This document shows, in pieces, positions 1-8,273 of a stretch of 64,000 nucleotides of DNA. How positions within the stretch are numbered: the first letter of the stretch is position 1; every line of letters starts with the position of its first letter. This stretch comes from Nocardia concava NBRC 100430. GTDB taxonomy: Bacteria; Actinomycetota; Actinomycetes; Mycobacteriales; Mycobacteriaceae. Where the stretch lies: assembly GCF_000308815.1 (NCBI RefSeq), contig NZ_BAFX01000065.1, forward strand, positions 30,914 through 94,913, read 5' to 3'. The notes beneath the pieces were generated by a model. It was given only the letters and a program-made list of their open reading frames with translations, did no database searches and was not told the origin of the DNA. Position numbers and translations under genes: made by a program.

Positions 1-717
1 CAGGTTTTCGGGCAAGTCCAGATAGAAATGCCCGCCGGGGAAGGTGGCGAGGTCGAAATCGGCGGTGGTGTAGTCGCGCCACTGCTGTGCCTGCGCGGTC
101 GTGGTGGTCGGGTCGGCGGTGCTGACCAGCGCGGTGATGGGCGTGCGGAGCGGTGCGCCCGGCTCGTGGCGGTAGGTCTCCACCGCCTGGTAGTCGCTGC
201 GCACGGCCGGGAGCACCAATTCGGCGAGGCTCGGTTCCTCGCGCAGGATGCGTACCGATTCCGGATCGTTGGACAGTCGCTCCAGCTCGGCGATGAGACC
301 CGCGTCGGGACCTTCGTGCAGGCGGTCGGTCACCTCGAAAGCCGGTGCGGGACGGCCCGACACGAAAAGGTGCGACACTTCGCGGCCACCGGCCTCGACC
401 CGCCGGGCGGCCTCGTAGGCGACGGTCGCGCCCATGCTGTGCCCGAAGATGGCCAGGCGCACATCCCGGGGCCAGGCCAGCAGATCGGCGGCGGCCGCGG
501 CGGCCAGCTCGGTCAGGACGGGCACCATGGCATCGCCGAGGCGGTCCTGTCGCCCCGGGTACTGCACGCCGAATACCGCGGTGCCCGAACCGAACCGCTG
601 GGCCAGCGCCCGGTAGGCGGTGACCGAACCGCCGCCGGGCGGGAAGCACACCAGCACGGTGCCGGGATTCGGATCGGACTTCAGTTCACGCAGCCAGGTT
701 GTTCCGGTGACAGTCAC
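1..717 (-). CDS. Type II thioesterase (alpha/beta hydrolase), 3' end outside window
   Basis: Stand-alone editing thioesterase of the kind that clears mis-primed carrier domains of NRPS/PKS enzymes. The visible 239 codons contain the early FPPGGGS stretch, the nucleophile elbow GHSMGATVAYE, a STADPTTT segment near the catalytic Asp and FPGGHFYL with the catalytic His. The chosen start is a GTG at 717 reading VTVTGTTWLRELK; no strong ribosome site is seen, so the start is tentative. The frame is open to base 1, and only the last residues should be missing. Its partner synthetase is probably to the left of the window, because the NRPS at 11.7 kb is on the other strand and carries its own TE domain. 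Confidence 0.85.
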   Translation of the reverse strand, partial: MTVTGTTWLRELKSDPNPGTVLVCFPPGGGSVTAYRALAQRFGSGTAVFGVQYPGRQDRLGDAMVPVLTELAAAAAADLLAWPRDVRLAIFGHSMGATVAYEAARRVEAGGREVSHLFVSGRPAPAFEVTDRLHEGPDAGLIAELERLSNDPESVRILREEPSLAELVLPAVRSDYQAVETYRHEPGAPLRTPITALVSTADPTTTTAQAQQWRDYTTADFDLATFPGGHFYLDLPENL

Positions 718-781
718 CGGTCGAGTATGCCGTGACACGCGCCACGGTGGGCGCGGTGGGTCGCGGCGATAGAGTCGGATC

Positions 782-2152
782 GTGGCTACCTACGACGAGT
801 TGGTCCGCGAATACGAGGCCGGAGTCGGCGTTGCCGGGCAGTCGCTGCCCCCGGTCGCCCCGGGTGCGAATCTGGCTGCGACCCTGCCGGTCTGGGCGCT
901 GGCCGGCGGTGCGGTCGCCGCGTTCGCCACCGCCGCGGACCGCTGGCGCGAGGACTGTGGCCTGACCCCGCTGCGCTCGATCCTCGATCCGGGCCGGGTG
1001 GCGGCCGCCTTCTCCAGCGAGCGCCTGTTCCGGCTGAACGGACAGCAGCCGGACATCTTCGCAGAGCTGTCGGGCTTCTTCAGGGCGGCGGACGCATGGG
1101 TGCGTACGCACGCCAACTATCCGCACCACCGCGCGCGACTGCTCGCGGCCCTCGATCTGCCCGCTTCCGCCACGCGCGCGGACGTCACCGTCCGCGTCGC
1201 GGCCCTGTCCGCCGCCGATATCGAACAGCGCGCCGCCGAGCGCGGAGCGATCGCGGTTCGGGTTCGCGGAGAACAAGAATGGGCCGACAGTCCGCAAGGC
1301 AAGGCCGCCGCCTCCGGTCCCTTGGTCGCGGTCGAGACACGCGACGATAACGGCTGGGTCGAATCCCCCACTGCCGCAACCTCGCTGCTGCCGCTGCGCG
1401 GACTGCGCGTGCTCGATCTCACCCGGGTGATCGCGGGGCCGGTGGCGACGCGAGCATTGGCCCTGCTCGGAGCCGATGTGCTGCGCATCGACGCGCCGGA
1501 ACTGCCCGAAATCGGCTGGCAGTTCCTGGACACCTGCCAGGGGAAGCGCTCCACTGTAGTCGATTTGCGTACCGATCTTCCCGTTTTTCACGAATTGATC
1601 AGCAGTGCGGACATAATCATCTCCGGTTACCGACCGGGCAGCTTGGAACGACTCGGAGTGCGGCCCGCGGAAATGCGTCCGGGAATTGTGCACGGCCGAG
1701 TTTCGGCCTGGGGTGAATCGGGACCTTGGGGCGGTCGGCGCGGTTTCGACAGCATCGTGCAGGCCGCATCGGGAATTTCCCTCATCGAAGGCGCACATGA
1801 TAATTCGCATAGCGAACCGTCCGTGGGCGCACTCCCGGCGCAGGCCCTCGATCACGCCAGCGGCTACCTGCTCGCCGCGGGCGTCCTGGACGCGTTGCGC
1901 ACCCGCCGCGCCGACGGTCGCGGCCGTGATGTTCGAGTCGCCCTGGCGCGCACCGGATCGTGGCTGCTCAGCCAGCCGGGGCGCACGCCGGACCACCCCG
2001 TGGCGCAGGCGCCCGACCCGCGCTACGCCGTCACGCACGGCGCGGTGACGACCGCCGCGCCCGCGCTGAGCGAGTATCCCGACCATCCTTGGCCCGCTCC
2101 GGATTACGGTTCGGACACATTCAGCCGGAAAGCCCGACCGGACGGTTTGTGA
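782..2152 (+). CDS. CaiB/BaiF family (class III) CoA-transferase
   Basis: Family III CoA-transferases move CoA between acyl acids. The family core starts near residue 200 with LRGLRVLDLTRVIAGPVATR and continues through GADVLRID and SGYRPGSLERLG to the GESGPWGGRRGFD segment. About 200 residues precede the core, more than in the simplest members, and the total is 456 residues. The start is GTG at 782. The gene is divergent from the thioesterase, with 64 bases between them. No partner acyl-CoA enzyme is adjacent, so the substrate is unknown. Confidence 0.8.
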   Translation: MATYDELVREYEAGVGVAGQSLPPVAPGANLAATLPVWALAGGAVAAFATAADRWREDCGLTPLRSILDPGRVAAAFSSERLFRLNGQQPDIFAELSGFFRAADAWVRTHANYPHHRARLLAALDLPASATRADVTVRVAALSAADIEQRAAERGAIAVRVRGEQEWADSPQGKAAASGPLVAVETRDDNGWVESPTAATSLLPLRGLRVLDLTRVIAGPVATRALALLGADVLRIDAPELPEIGWQFLDTCQGKRSTVVDLRTDLPVFHELISSADIIISGYRPGSLERLGVRPAEMRPGIVHGRVSAWGESGPWGGRRGFDSIVQAASGISLIEGAHDNSHSEPSVGALPAQALDHASGYLLAAGVLDALRTRRADGRGRDVRVALARTGSWLLSQPGRTPDHPVAQAPDPRYAVTHGAVTTAAPALSEYPDHPWPAPDYGSDTFSRKARPDGL

Positions 2153-2302
2153 CCGGACCGAATGTATACAACGCGATGCACGCACACCCGTAAGTGCATC
2201 CGCGAATTAAGCGAATTCGGCTTGTAATCAATGGCATTCGACACGCCGTACTTGACCCCCGCGTGACGTTAATAAATGAGACCCTGAAACCGACACCTAT
2301 AT

Positions 2303-2322
2303 TGTCGACCCCTATGTCGACA
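2303..2322. promoter_or_regulatory. Repeated TGTCGAC motif before the MFS gene
   Basis: TGTCGAC at 2303-2309 is repeated as the self-complementary TGTCGACA at 2315-2322, with starts 12 bases apart. The repeat sits about 20 bases upstream of the MFS start codon, where a repressor or promoter element would act. The regulator is unknown; the TetR gene at 3904 is one candidate, but its own upstream operators look different. Confidence 0.35.
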
Positions 2323-2342
2323 TGTGGATGGAGGACGTCATC

Positions 2343-3887
2343 GTGGACACACCTGCTCCCTTGCTCACCGCCGCCGCTGACGCCGGTAACGCGGTAGGGA
2401 GACGGGAATGGGCCGGATTGTCGGTGCTGGCCCTGGCCTGCCTGGTGTATTCGATGGACCTCACCGTCCTGCACCTGGCCGTACCGCAGATCAGCGAGGT
2501 GCTGCGCCCCACCAGCTCCCAATTGCTCTGGATCATCGACGTTTACGGGTTTCTGGTGGCGGGGCTGCTGCTCACCATGGGCACCATCGGCGACCGGATC
2601 GGGCGCAGACGACTATTGATGGTCGGTGCCGCCGCCTTCGCCGCCGTCTCGGTGATCGCAGCCTTCGCACCGACCGCCCCGGTTCTCATCGGCTGCCGCG
2701 CCCTGCTCGGGGTCGCCGGCGCCACCCTCGCACCGTCCACACTCTCGTTGATATTCACCATGTTTCGCGATCCCGGCCAGCGGTCCATCGCGGTCGGGGT
2801 CTGGGTGGGCTCCTACTCGGTCGGCGGATCCATCGGCCCGCTCGCCGGTGGGCTCATGCTCGAACACTTCTGGTGGGGTTCGGTTTTCCTGCTCGCGGTG
2901 CCGGTGATGCTGCTGCTGATCGTGCTCGCCCCGAGAGTGCTGCCCGAATACCGCGATCCCCATGCCGGACGCCTGGACCTGATCAGTGCGGCGCTGTGCA
3001 CGAGCGCGGTGTTGCTGGTGGTCTTCGGAATGAAGCAGGCGGCCCAGGACGGTCCCGGCCCGGCCGCCCTCGGCGCGCTGGCGGTCGGCGCGGGCATCGG
3101 TGCGGTCTTCGTGAAACGCCAGCTCACCACCGCCGAGCCGATGCTGGATCTGCGGCTGTTCCGGCTGGGCAGCTTCCGCACCGCGCTGACCATCAATATG
3201 GTCGCGATCTTCGTGGCCTTCGGGTACGCGCTGTTCGTCGGCCAGTATTTCCAACTGGTGCTGGGCATGTCGCCGTTGCGGGCCGGGATCGCCACCATTC
3301 CGGCCGGGCTCGGATTCATGATCGGCTCACAGCTGGGTCCGCGGATCATGAAGGTGCTGCGGCCCGCCTACATGATCGGCGTCGGCATGGCCATGGCGGC
3401 CGCGGGCCTGTTGCTGCTCACCCAGATCACCGCGACCGGCGGCGTGGGCTTGACCGTCGCTGCCTCGCTGCTGGTGTCCTTCGGTCTCGCACCGGTTTTC
3501 GGGATCACCACCGAACTCATCGTCGGCACCGCGCCGCCGGAGCAGGCCGGGGCGGCCTCGGGGTTGTCGGAGACGGGGGCCGAATTCGGGGGTGCGCTGG
3601 GGATTTCCATTCTGGGCAGCATCAGCATCGCGATCTACCGCAGCCAGCTCGACGCCACGCTGCCCTACGGGCTGCCCGACGACGACGCCCGCGCGGCGCG
3701 TGACACGCTCGGCGCGGCAATGGATGTCGCCAAGACACTGCCGGGCAAGGTGGGTGGGGCGGTCGCCGACGCGGCCAAGCACGCGTTCCTCACCGGAATG
3801 CATCTCACCGCGGCCATTGCCGCCGGGGCGGCGCTGCTGCTGGCGGTGATCGCCATCTCGAAGCTCCGGCACGTCCCGCCGGGCTAG
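2343..3887 (+). CDS. MFS drug/H+ antiporter, DHA2 (14-TM) family
   Basis: Proton-driven multidrug exporter of the EmrB/QacA/LfrA type in the cytoplasmic membrane. The N-terminal helix reads VYSMDLTVLHLAVPQIS, typical of DHA2 proteins. Motif A (GDRIGRRRLLM) follows near residue 80, and alternating hydrophobic segments fit 14 helices over 514 residues. The GTG at 2343 is preferred over the in-frame ATG at 2322 because GGAGG lies ten bases before the GTG. It converges with a TetR gene 16 bases away. LfrA-type pumps are often TetR-controlled, but whether this regulator acts here is inference. The export substrate is unknown. Confidence 0.88.
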   Translation: MDTPAPLLTAAADAGNAVGRREWAGLSVLALACLVYSMDLTVLHLAVPQISEVLRPTSSQLLWIIDVYGFLVAGLLLTMGTIGDRIGRRRLLMVGAAAFAAVSVIAAFAPTAPVLIGCRALLGVAGATLAPSTLSLIFTMFRDPGQRSIAVGVWVGSYSVGGSIGPLAGGLMLEHFWWGSVFLLAVPVMLLLIVLAPRVLPEYRDPHAGRLDLISAALCTSAVLLVVFGMKQAAQDGPGPAALGALAVGAGIGAVFVKRQLTTAEPMLDLRLFRLGSFRTALTINMVAIFVAFGYALFVGQYFQLVLGMSPLRAGIATIPAGLGFMIGSQLGPRIMKVLRPAYMIGVGMAMAAAGLLLLTQITATGGVGLTVAASLLVSFGLAPVFGITTELIVGTAPPEQAGAASGLSETGAEFGGALGISILGSISIAIYRSQLDATLPYGLPDDDARAARDTLGAAMDVAKTLPGKVGGAVADAAKHAFLTGMHLTAAIAAGAALLLAVIAISKLRHVPPG

Positions 3888-3902
3888 CTCGGCGCAGCCG
3901 AG
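3888..3902. terminator. Small hairpin between convergent genes
   Basis: CTCGGC, loop GCA, GCCGAG forms a six-pair hairpin between the MFS stop and the TetR stop. It has no clear U tract, so it is a weak shared terminator candidate. Confidence 0.35.
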
Positions 3903-3903
3903 T

Positions 3904-4476
3904 TCACTTGCCGCGCATGGCCTCGACGGCGATCCGCAGCGAATCCCCGTTCGGCAGTTCGGCGCCGGGCGCGATCACGTTCTGCATGGCCAGGCCCTGG
4001 AAGAGCAGGAACAGCACCTGCCCGACCGCCATGGCCTGCTCCTCGCTCAGGTCCGGGTGCACCTCGTGCACGATCGTCGCGATATCGCGATGGGCCACCG
4101 CGGTGGCCTCGGCCATGAACGCCTGCTGTTCCGGATCGCGGGCGATCTGAATGCCGTTCTCCGCGCTGAGCATCAGCCCGTCGCGATGGCGCCGCACGAC
4201 GTCGACGAAACCGTTCCAGGTCGCGGCCAGCGACTCCCACAGGCTGCGCCCCTCCCCCGCGTCCCGGATCGCCGCGTCCATGGCGTCACCGATCTGGGAG
4301 CCGATACCCACGGTGATGGCCTCGGTGACCAATTGGTCCTTGGACCCGAAGTGATAGCCGATGGCCGCCAGGCTCACTCCGGCCGCCTTGGCGATATCGC
4401 GTGCGGTCACCTTGGCCAGGCCACGTTCCAGAACGGCCTGGCGTGCACCTTCCAGCAGGTCTTCTCGATTTCCCAT
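3904..4476 (-). CDS. TetR family transcriptional regulator
   Basis: One-component repressor with an N-terminal helix-turn-helix at about residues 20-60 (KVTARDIAKAAGVSLAAIGYHF) and a helical ligand-binding C-terminal domain; 190 residues is normal for the family. It is transcribed away from the flavin monooxygenase at 4581. The 104-base gap holds two related inverted repeats that fit TetR operators, so autoregulation and control of the monooxygenase are likely. It may also affect the MFS pump on its other side. The ligand is unknown. Confidence 0.9.
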   Translation of the reverse strand: MGNREDLLEGARQAVLERGLAKVTARDIAKAAGVSLAAIGYHFGSKDQLVTEAITVGIGSQIGDAMDAAIRDAGEGRSLWESLAATWNGFVDVVRRHRDGLMLSAENGIQIARDPEQQAFMAEATAVAHRDIATIVHEVHPDLSEEQAMAVGQVLFLLFQGLAMQNVIAPGAELPNGDSLRIAVEAMRGK

Positions 4477-4494
4477 GACCCCACCCTAGCAGCG

Positions 4495-4555
4495 TCTTAG
4501 ACATTTGTTCTAGACAGCCGTGTCAAAGTCTGTTAGACATATGTCTTAGACAGAC
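4495..4555. promoter_or_regulatory. Pair of TetR-type operators (AGACA...TGTCT)
   Basis: AGACATATGTCT at 4535-4546 is a perfect 12-bp palindrome inside a longer imperfect one at 4528-4555 whose outer arms are GTCTGT and GACAGAC. A related half-degenerate copy, AGACATTTGTTCT, lies at 4499-4511. The repeats fill the gap between the divergent TetR and monooxygenase genes, the standard place for a shared operator. Confidence 0.65.
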
Positions 4556-4580
4556 GTTCACACCTCATCCGGGAGTCACC

Positions 4581-5792
4581 ATGACCACCACCTCCAAACC
4601 GCGCATCCTCGTCGTCGGCGGCGGCATCGCCGGCAACACCGTTGCCCTGCAACTGCTTCGGGCCGGCATCGCCACCACGGTCGTCGAGCGCGCCACCGCT
4701 CCCCGGCCGGGCGGCCAGGCGGTCGACCTGCGCACCGCCAGCCGGGAGGCCGCCGAGCGCATGGGCCTGCTGCCCGGCATCCGCAAGCTGCAGATCGACG
4801 AGCGCGGCTGGGCCTACGTCGACGAGAGCGGCAAGGTCTACGCCCGCATCGACGTGGCCATGTTCGACGGCGAGGGTCCGGCGGCCGAGATCGAGATCGC
4901 GCGCGGCGACCTCAATCAGGTCCTGCTCGATCACATCGCCGAGACCGGTGGGCCGCTGGACTACCGCTACGGCGACTGGATCGAGCACATCGCCCAGGAC
5001 GACACCGGCGCCGATGTCACCTTCGCCTCCGGCGGCACCGAACGCTTCGACCTCGTGATCGCCGCCGACGGCGTGCACTCGGCCACCCGCCGCCTGGTCT
5101 TCGGACCCGAGGAGCAGTTCACCACCCACCTGGGCGGCTACATGGCCTTCTTCACCCTGCCCACCCCCGCCGACGCCGAGGAGGGCTGGCTGACCGGATG
5201 CTCGATTCCCAGCGCCTCCTTCGCGATTCGGCCCGATCGCGATCCGGTCACCTCGAAGGCGATCATCACGCTGCGCCAGGACTACGATCCGGCGCTGCGG
5301 CGGGATCCGGCGGCCCAGCAGGCGCGGATTCGCGAAATGCTCACGGGCGCAGGCTGGAAGGCGTCGACCATCCTCGATGCCATGGCCTCCACGCCGGACT
5401 TCTACTTCGATCAGCTGGCCCGGGTGGATGTGCCGGAGTTGTCCTCGGGGCGGGTCACCCTGCTCGGCGACGCGGGGTACTGCGGTTCGCCGCTGACCGG
5501 CATGGGTACGGCCATGGCGATCGTGGGCGCGTACATCCTCGCCGGTGAAATCGCCGCCACGCCGGGCGATCTGGGCCGGGCGCAGGCCCGGTACCAGGAG
5601 CTGATCACCCCGTTCCTGGACAAGGCCAAGGAGCTGCCCGGCGGCGGCATCAAGATGATGCTGCCCACCAGCAAGTTCGGCACCGCGATGGCGCGGATGA
5701 ACTGGCGGCTCATGACCTCCAAGCCGATGCGGCCGGTGGCCAGGAAGCTGTTCTCCCCCGCCACCGCAGACTACGTCCTGCCGACCTACTGA
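4581..5792 (+). CDS. FAD-dependent aromatic-type monooxygenase (PHBH/TetX fold)
   Basis: Class A flavoprotein hydroxylase. The N-terminal dinucleotide fold reads ILVVGGGIAGNTVA. A central R-G-D-L-N motif follows, then IAADGVHSATRR (the conserved DG segment) and LLGDAGYCGSPLTGMGTAMA, which contacts FAD. The protein has 403 residues. GGGAG lies nine bases before the ATG. It faces a TetR gene across an operator pair, so expression is probably induced by the substrate of this enzyme or a related compound. TetX-like drug inactivation and catabolic hydroxylation both fit; the sequence does not separate them. Confidence 0.85.
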   Translation: MTTTSKPRILVVGGGIAGNTVALQLLRAGIATTVVERATAPRPGGQAVDLRTASREAAERMGLLPGIRKLQIDERGWAYVDESGKVYARIDVAMFDGEGPAAEIEIARGDLNQVLLDHIAETGGPLDYRYGDWIEHIAQDDTGADVTFASGGTERFDLVIAADGVHSATRRLVFGPEEQFTTHLGGYMAFFTLPTPADAEEGWLTGCSIPSASFAIRPDRDPVTSKAIITLRQDYDPALRRDPAAQQARIREMLTGAGWKASTILDAMASTPDFYFDQLARVDVPELSSGRVTLLGDAGYCGSPLTGMGTAMAIVGAYILAGEIAATPGDLGRAQARYQELITPFLDKAKELPGGGIKMMLPTSKFGTAMARMNWRLMTSKPMRPVARKLFSPATADYVLPTY

Positions 5793-5866
5793 GCGTGCGG
5801 TGCCGTCGACGTGGCCGGCACCGTGCCGAAGTTCGTGCCGGCACCGTGCCCGCTACCCTCGAACCC

Positions 5867-6916
5867 GTGCGGCAGAAGATCCTGATGGACAACGACACCG
5901 GCATCGATGACTCCCTCGGCCTGCTCTACCTGCTCTCCTCCCCCGAGGCCGAGATCGTCGGAATCGCCTCCAGCGCGGGCAATGTGCCCGCGCCGCAGGT
6001 GGCGGCCAATAACCTCGCCCTGCTCGACCTGGTGCGCGCGCCGGATCTCGAGGTGGCCCAGGGGGCGCTGACTCCCCTGTCGGTGCCACTGCGCACCACC
6101 GAGGACACCCACGGACCGCAGGGCGTGGGCTACGCCGAACTGCCGCCGTCCACCCGGAAATTGTCCGACCGGTCGGCGGCGCAGCTGTGGGTGGACCTGG
6201 TCCGCGAGCATCCCGGCGAGATCGTCGGACTGTGCACCGGCCCGCTCACCAATCTGGCGCTGGCGCTGCGGATGGAACCGCAGCTGCCGCAACTGCTCCG
6301 GCGGCTGGTCATCATGGGCGGCGCGTTCAACCACCCCGGCAACACCACCCCCACCAACGAGTGGAACATCCACGTGGATCCGGAGGCGGCCAAGGAGGTC
6401 TTCGACGCCTTCTCCGCCGCGCCCGCGGACCGGCGGCCCATCGTATGCGCGCTCGACATCACCGAGACCATCGAGATGAAGCCCAAACACCTGGCGCTGC
6501 TGGCCGAACGGGCCGCGAGCACCCCGGTGGAGATGGTCACCGAGAACGATCCGCCCGAAGCGCGCTCGGCGGCGAGCAATCCGCTGGTCCGGTTCCTGAC
6601 CGATGCGATCCGCTTCTACTTCGACTTCCACAAGCTCTACGACCAGGGCTATCTGGCGCACATGCACGATCCGTTCGCGGCGGCGGTCGCGCTGGATCCG
6701 GGCCTCGCGATCACCAAGCCCGCGACCGTGGACGTGGAATTGGTCGGGACCATCACCCGCGCCACCACGGTGGCCGACTGGGCGGGCATGTGGGGGCGAG
6801 AACCCAACGCGGACATCGTGGTCGCCACCGATCCGGAGGTGTTCTTCGAGCGGCTGATCAGCCGGGTCGGCGACTACGCGCGGACGGTGTTCGCGGAGGG
6901 CGAGACCGGCCGGTGA
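5867..6916 (+). CDS. Nucleoside hydrolase (IUNH family)
   Basis: Ca2+-dependent N-ribohydrolase that splits nucleosides into base and ribose. The N-terminal DNDTGIDDSLGLLYLL matches the family metal motif. NEWNIHVDPEAAKEVF and the late MHDPFAAAVALDP are also family signatures. The chosen start is GTG at 5867 (VRQKILMDNDTG); longer in-frame reading upstream adds Arg-rich sequence unlike the family. Its stop overlaps the GTG of the amidohydrolase by four bases (GTGA), so the two proteins are translationally coupled and may act on a common nucleoside or base. Confidence 0.88.
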   Translation: MRQKILMDNDTGIDDSLGLLYLLSSPEAEIVGIASSAGNVPAPQVAANNLALLDLVRAPDLEVAQGALTPLSVPLRTTEDTHGPQGVGYAELPPSTRKLSDRSAAQLWVDLVREHPGEIVGLCTGPLTNLALALRMEPQLPQLLRRLVIMGGAFNHPGNTTPTNEWNIHVDPEAAKEVFDAFSAAPADRRPIVCALDITETIEMKPKHLALLAERAASTPVEMVTENDPPEARSAASNPLVRFLTDAIRFYFDFHKLYDQGYLAHMHDPFAAAVALDPGLAITKPATVDVELVGTITRATTVADWAGMWGREPNADIVVATDPEVFFERLISRVGDYARTVFAEGETGR

Positions 6917-7797
6917 CCGACGAGCAGGACTTCGACTACGTCACCGGTTTCCGCGAGCGCCTGGGTCTGCCCGGGATCATCGACATCCACACGCATTTCA
7001 TGCCCGACCAGGTGCTGCGCAAGGTGTGGGGTTACTTCGACGCCGCCGGGCCGCTGATCGGCAACCGCGAATGGCCGATCACCTACCGCGACGAGGAACA
7101 GGTGCGACTGAAGACGCTGCGCTGCTTCGGTGTTCGCGCGTTCACGTCGATGATCTATCCACACAAGCCGGATATGGCGGCCTGGCTCAACGACTGGTCC
7201 GCCGACTTCGCCGCGCGCACACCCGACTGCCTGCACACGTCCACGTTCTACCCGGAGCCGTCCGCGCCCGCCTACGTGCGCGCCGCTATCGAGGGCGGCA
7301 CGCGAATCTTCAAGCTGCACATTCAGGTCGGCGACTATGACCCGGCCGACCCGCGCCTGGACGAGGTGTGGGGCATGGTCCAGGACGCGGGCATCCCGGT
7401 GGTCATGCACTGCGGATCCGGCCCCGCCGCAGGCGAATTCACGGGCCCGGAACCCATGAAGGTCCTGCTGCAGCGCTTCCCGCGACTACGCCCGATCATC
7501 GCCCACATGGGCGCCCCCGAATACAGCGATTTCCTCGACCTCGCCGAGTCCTACGACGGTGTCCTGCTCGACACCACGATGAGCTTCACCGACTTCTTCG
7601 ACGCCGCCGACTTCCCCACCGCCGAACTCCCCCGCGTCCGAGACCTCGGCCACCGCATCCTCTTCGGCAGCGACTTCCCCAACATCCCCTACCCCTACGG
7701 CCACGCCCTGTTCGCCCTGGAACGCCTGAACCTCGGCGACGATTGGCTGCGCGCGGTCTGTCACGACAACGCGGCCGCGATCTTCGACCTCGGCTAA
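6913..7797 (+). CDS. Amidohydrolase family 2 (ACMSD-like TIM barrel)
   Basis: Metal-dependent hydrolase or decarboxylase of the amidohydrolase-2 group. The first-strand metal motif is IIDIHTHFMP (residues about 20-28). VVMHCGSGP and IIAHMG supply further His ligands, and LFGSDFPNIPYPYG contains the catalytic Asp. The protein has 294 residues. It is coupled to the nucleoside hydrolase by a GTGA overlap. The substrate is unknown; a product of purine/pyrimidine or similar ring breakdown is an inference from the neighbour only. Confidence 0.82.
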   Translation: MTDEQDFDYVTGFRERLGLPGIIDIHTHFMPDQVLRKVWGYFDAAGPLIGNREWPITYRDEEQVRLKTLRCFGVRAFTSMIYPHKPDMAAWLNDWSADFAARTPDCLHTSTFYPEPSAPAYVRAAIEGGTRIFKLHIQVGDYDPADPRLDEVWGMVQDAGIPVVMHCGSGPAAGEFTGPEPMKVLLQRFPRLRPIIAHMGAPEYSDFLDLAESYDGVLLDTTMSFTDFFDAADFPTAELPRVRDLGHRILFGSDFPNIPYPYGHALFALERLNLGDDWLRAVCHDNAAAIFDLG

Positions 7798-7902
7798 GCC
7801 TCGAGCGAATCGCCGAAGGGGTTCGGGGTCCGCACCGAGACCGATCTGTCAGTATTGCGGCGGTTCCGGATCGGCTGGCACCTCAGGAAAGGCGGTTGGG
7901 TT

Positions 7903-8265
7903 ATGCGATTGGTCGCGGAGATTCTCGTTGGATTGCTCGCCGCGTTGCATGTCTACATCCTGGTCATGGAGATGTTCCTGTGGACGACGCCGCGGGTGCG
8001 GGCGAGCTTCGGGAACACCGCCGAATTCGCCGAGGCGACCAAGGTGCTGGCCGCGAATCAGGGGCTCTACAACGGTTTTCTGGCCGCCGGACTGATCTGG
8101 GGGCTGATCGCCTCCGATCCGGTCGGGCAGGCCGCGAAGATCTTCTTCGCGGCCTGCGTGGTGGTGGCCGGACTCTACGGCGCGGCCACCGCCAGCCGGC
8201 GGATTCTGTTCGCCCAGGCGATCCCGGGCGCGATCACCCTCGCCGCGGTGCTGATTGCCGGATAG
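7903..8265 (+). CDS. DUF1304 family membrane protein
   Basis: A 120-residue protein with about four membrane segments. The first helix is followed by HVYILVMEMFLWTTPR, the central part reads ANQGLYNGFLAAGL, and the last helix ends IPGAITLAAVLIAG, all typical of DUF1304. The ATG at 7903 is preferred to the in-frame ATG-like start at 7855, because AGGAAAGG lies about 11 bases before it and the extra residues are basic and unlike the family. The function of the family is unknown. It converges with the oxidoreductase gene, with eight bases between stops. Confidence 0.82.
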   Translation: MRLVAEILVGLLAALHVYILVMEMFLWTTPRVRASFGNTAEFAEATKVLAANQGLYNGFLAAGLIWGLIASDPVGQAAKIFFAACVVVAGLYGAATASRRILFAQAIPGAITLAAVLIAG

Positions 8266-8273
8266 CGGCCCGG

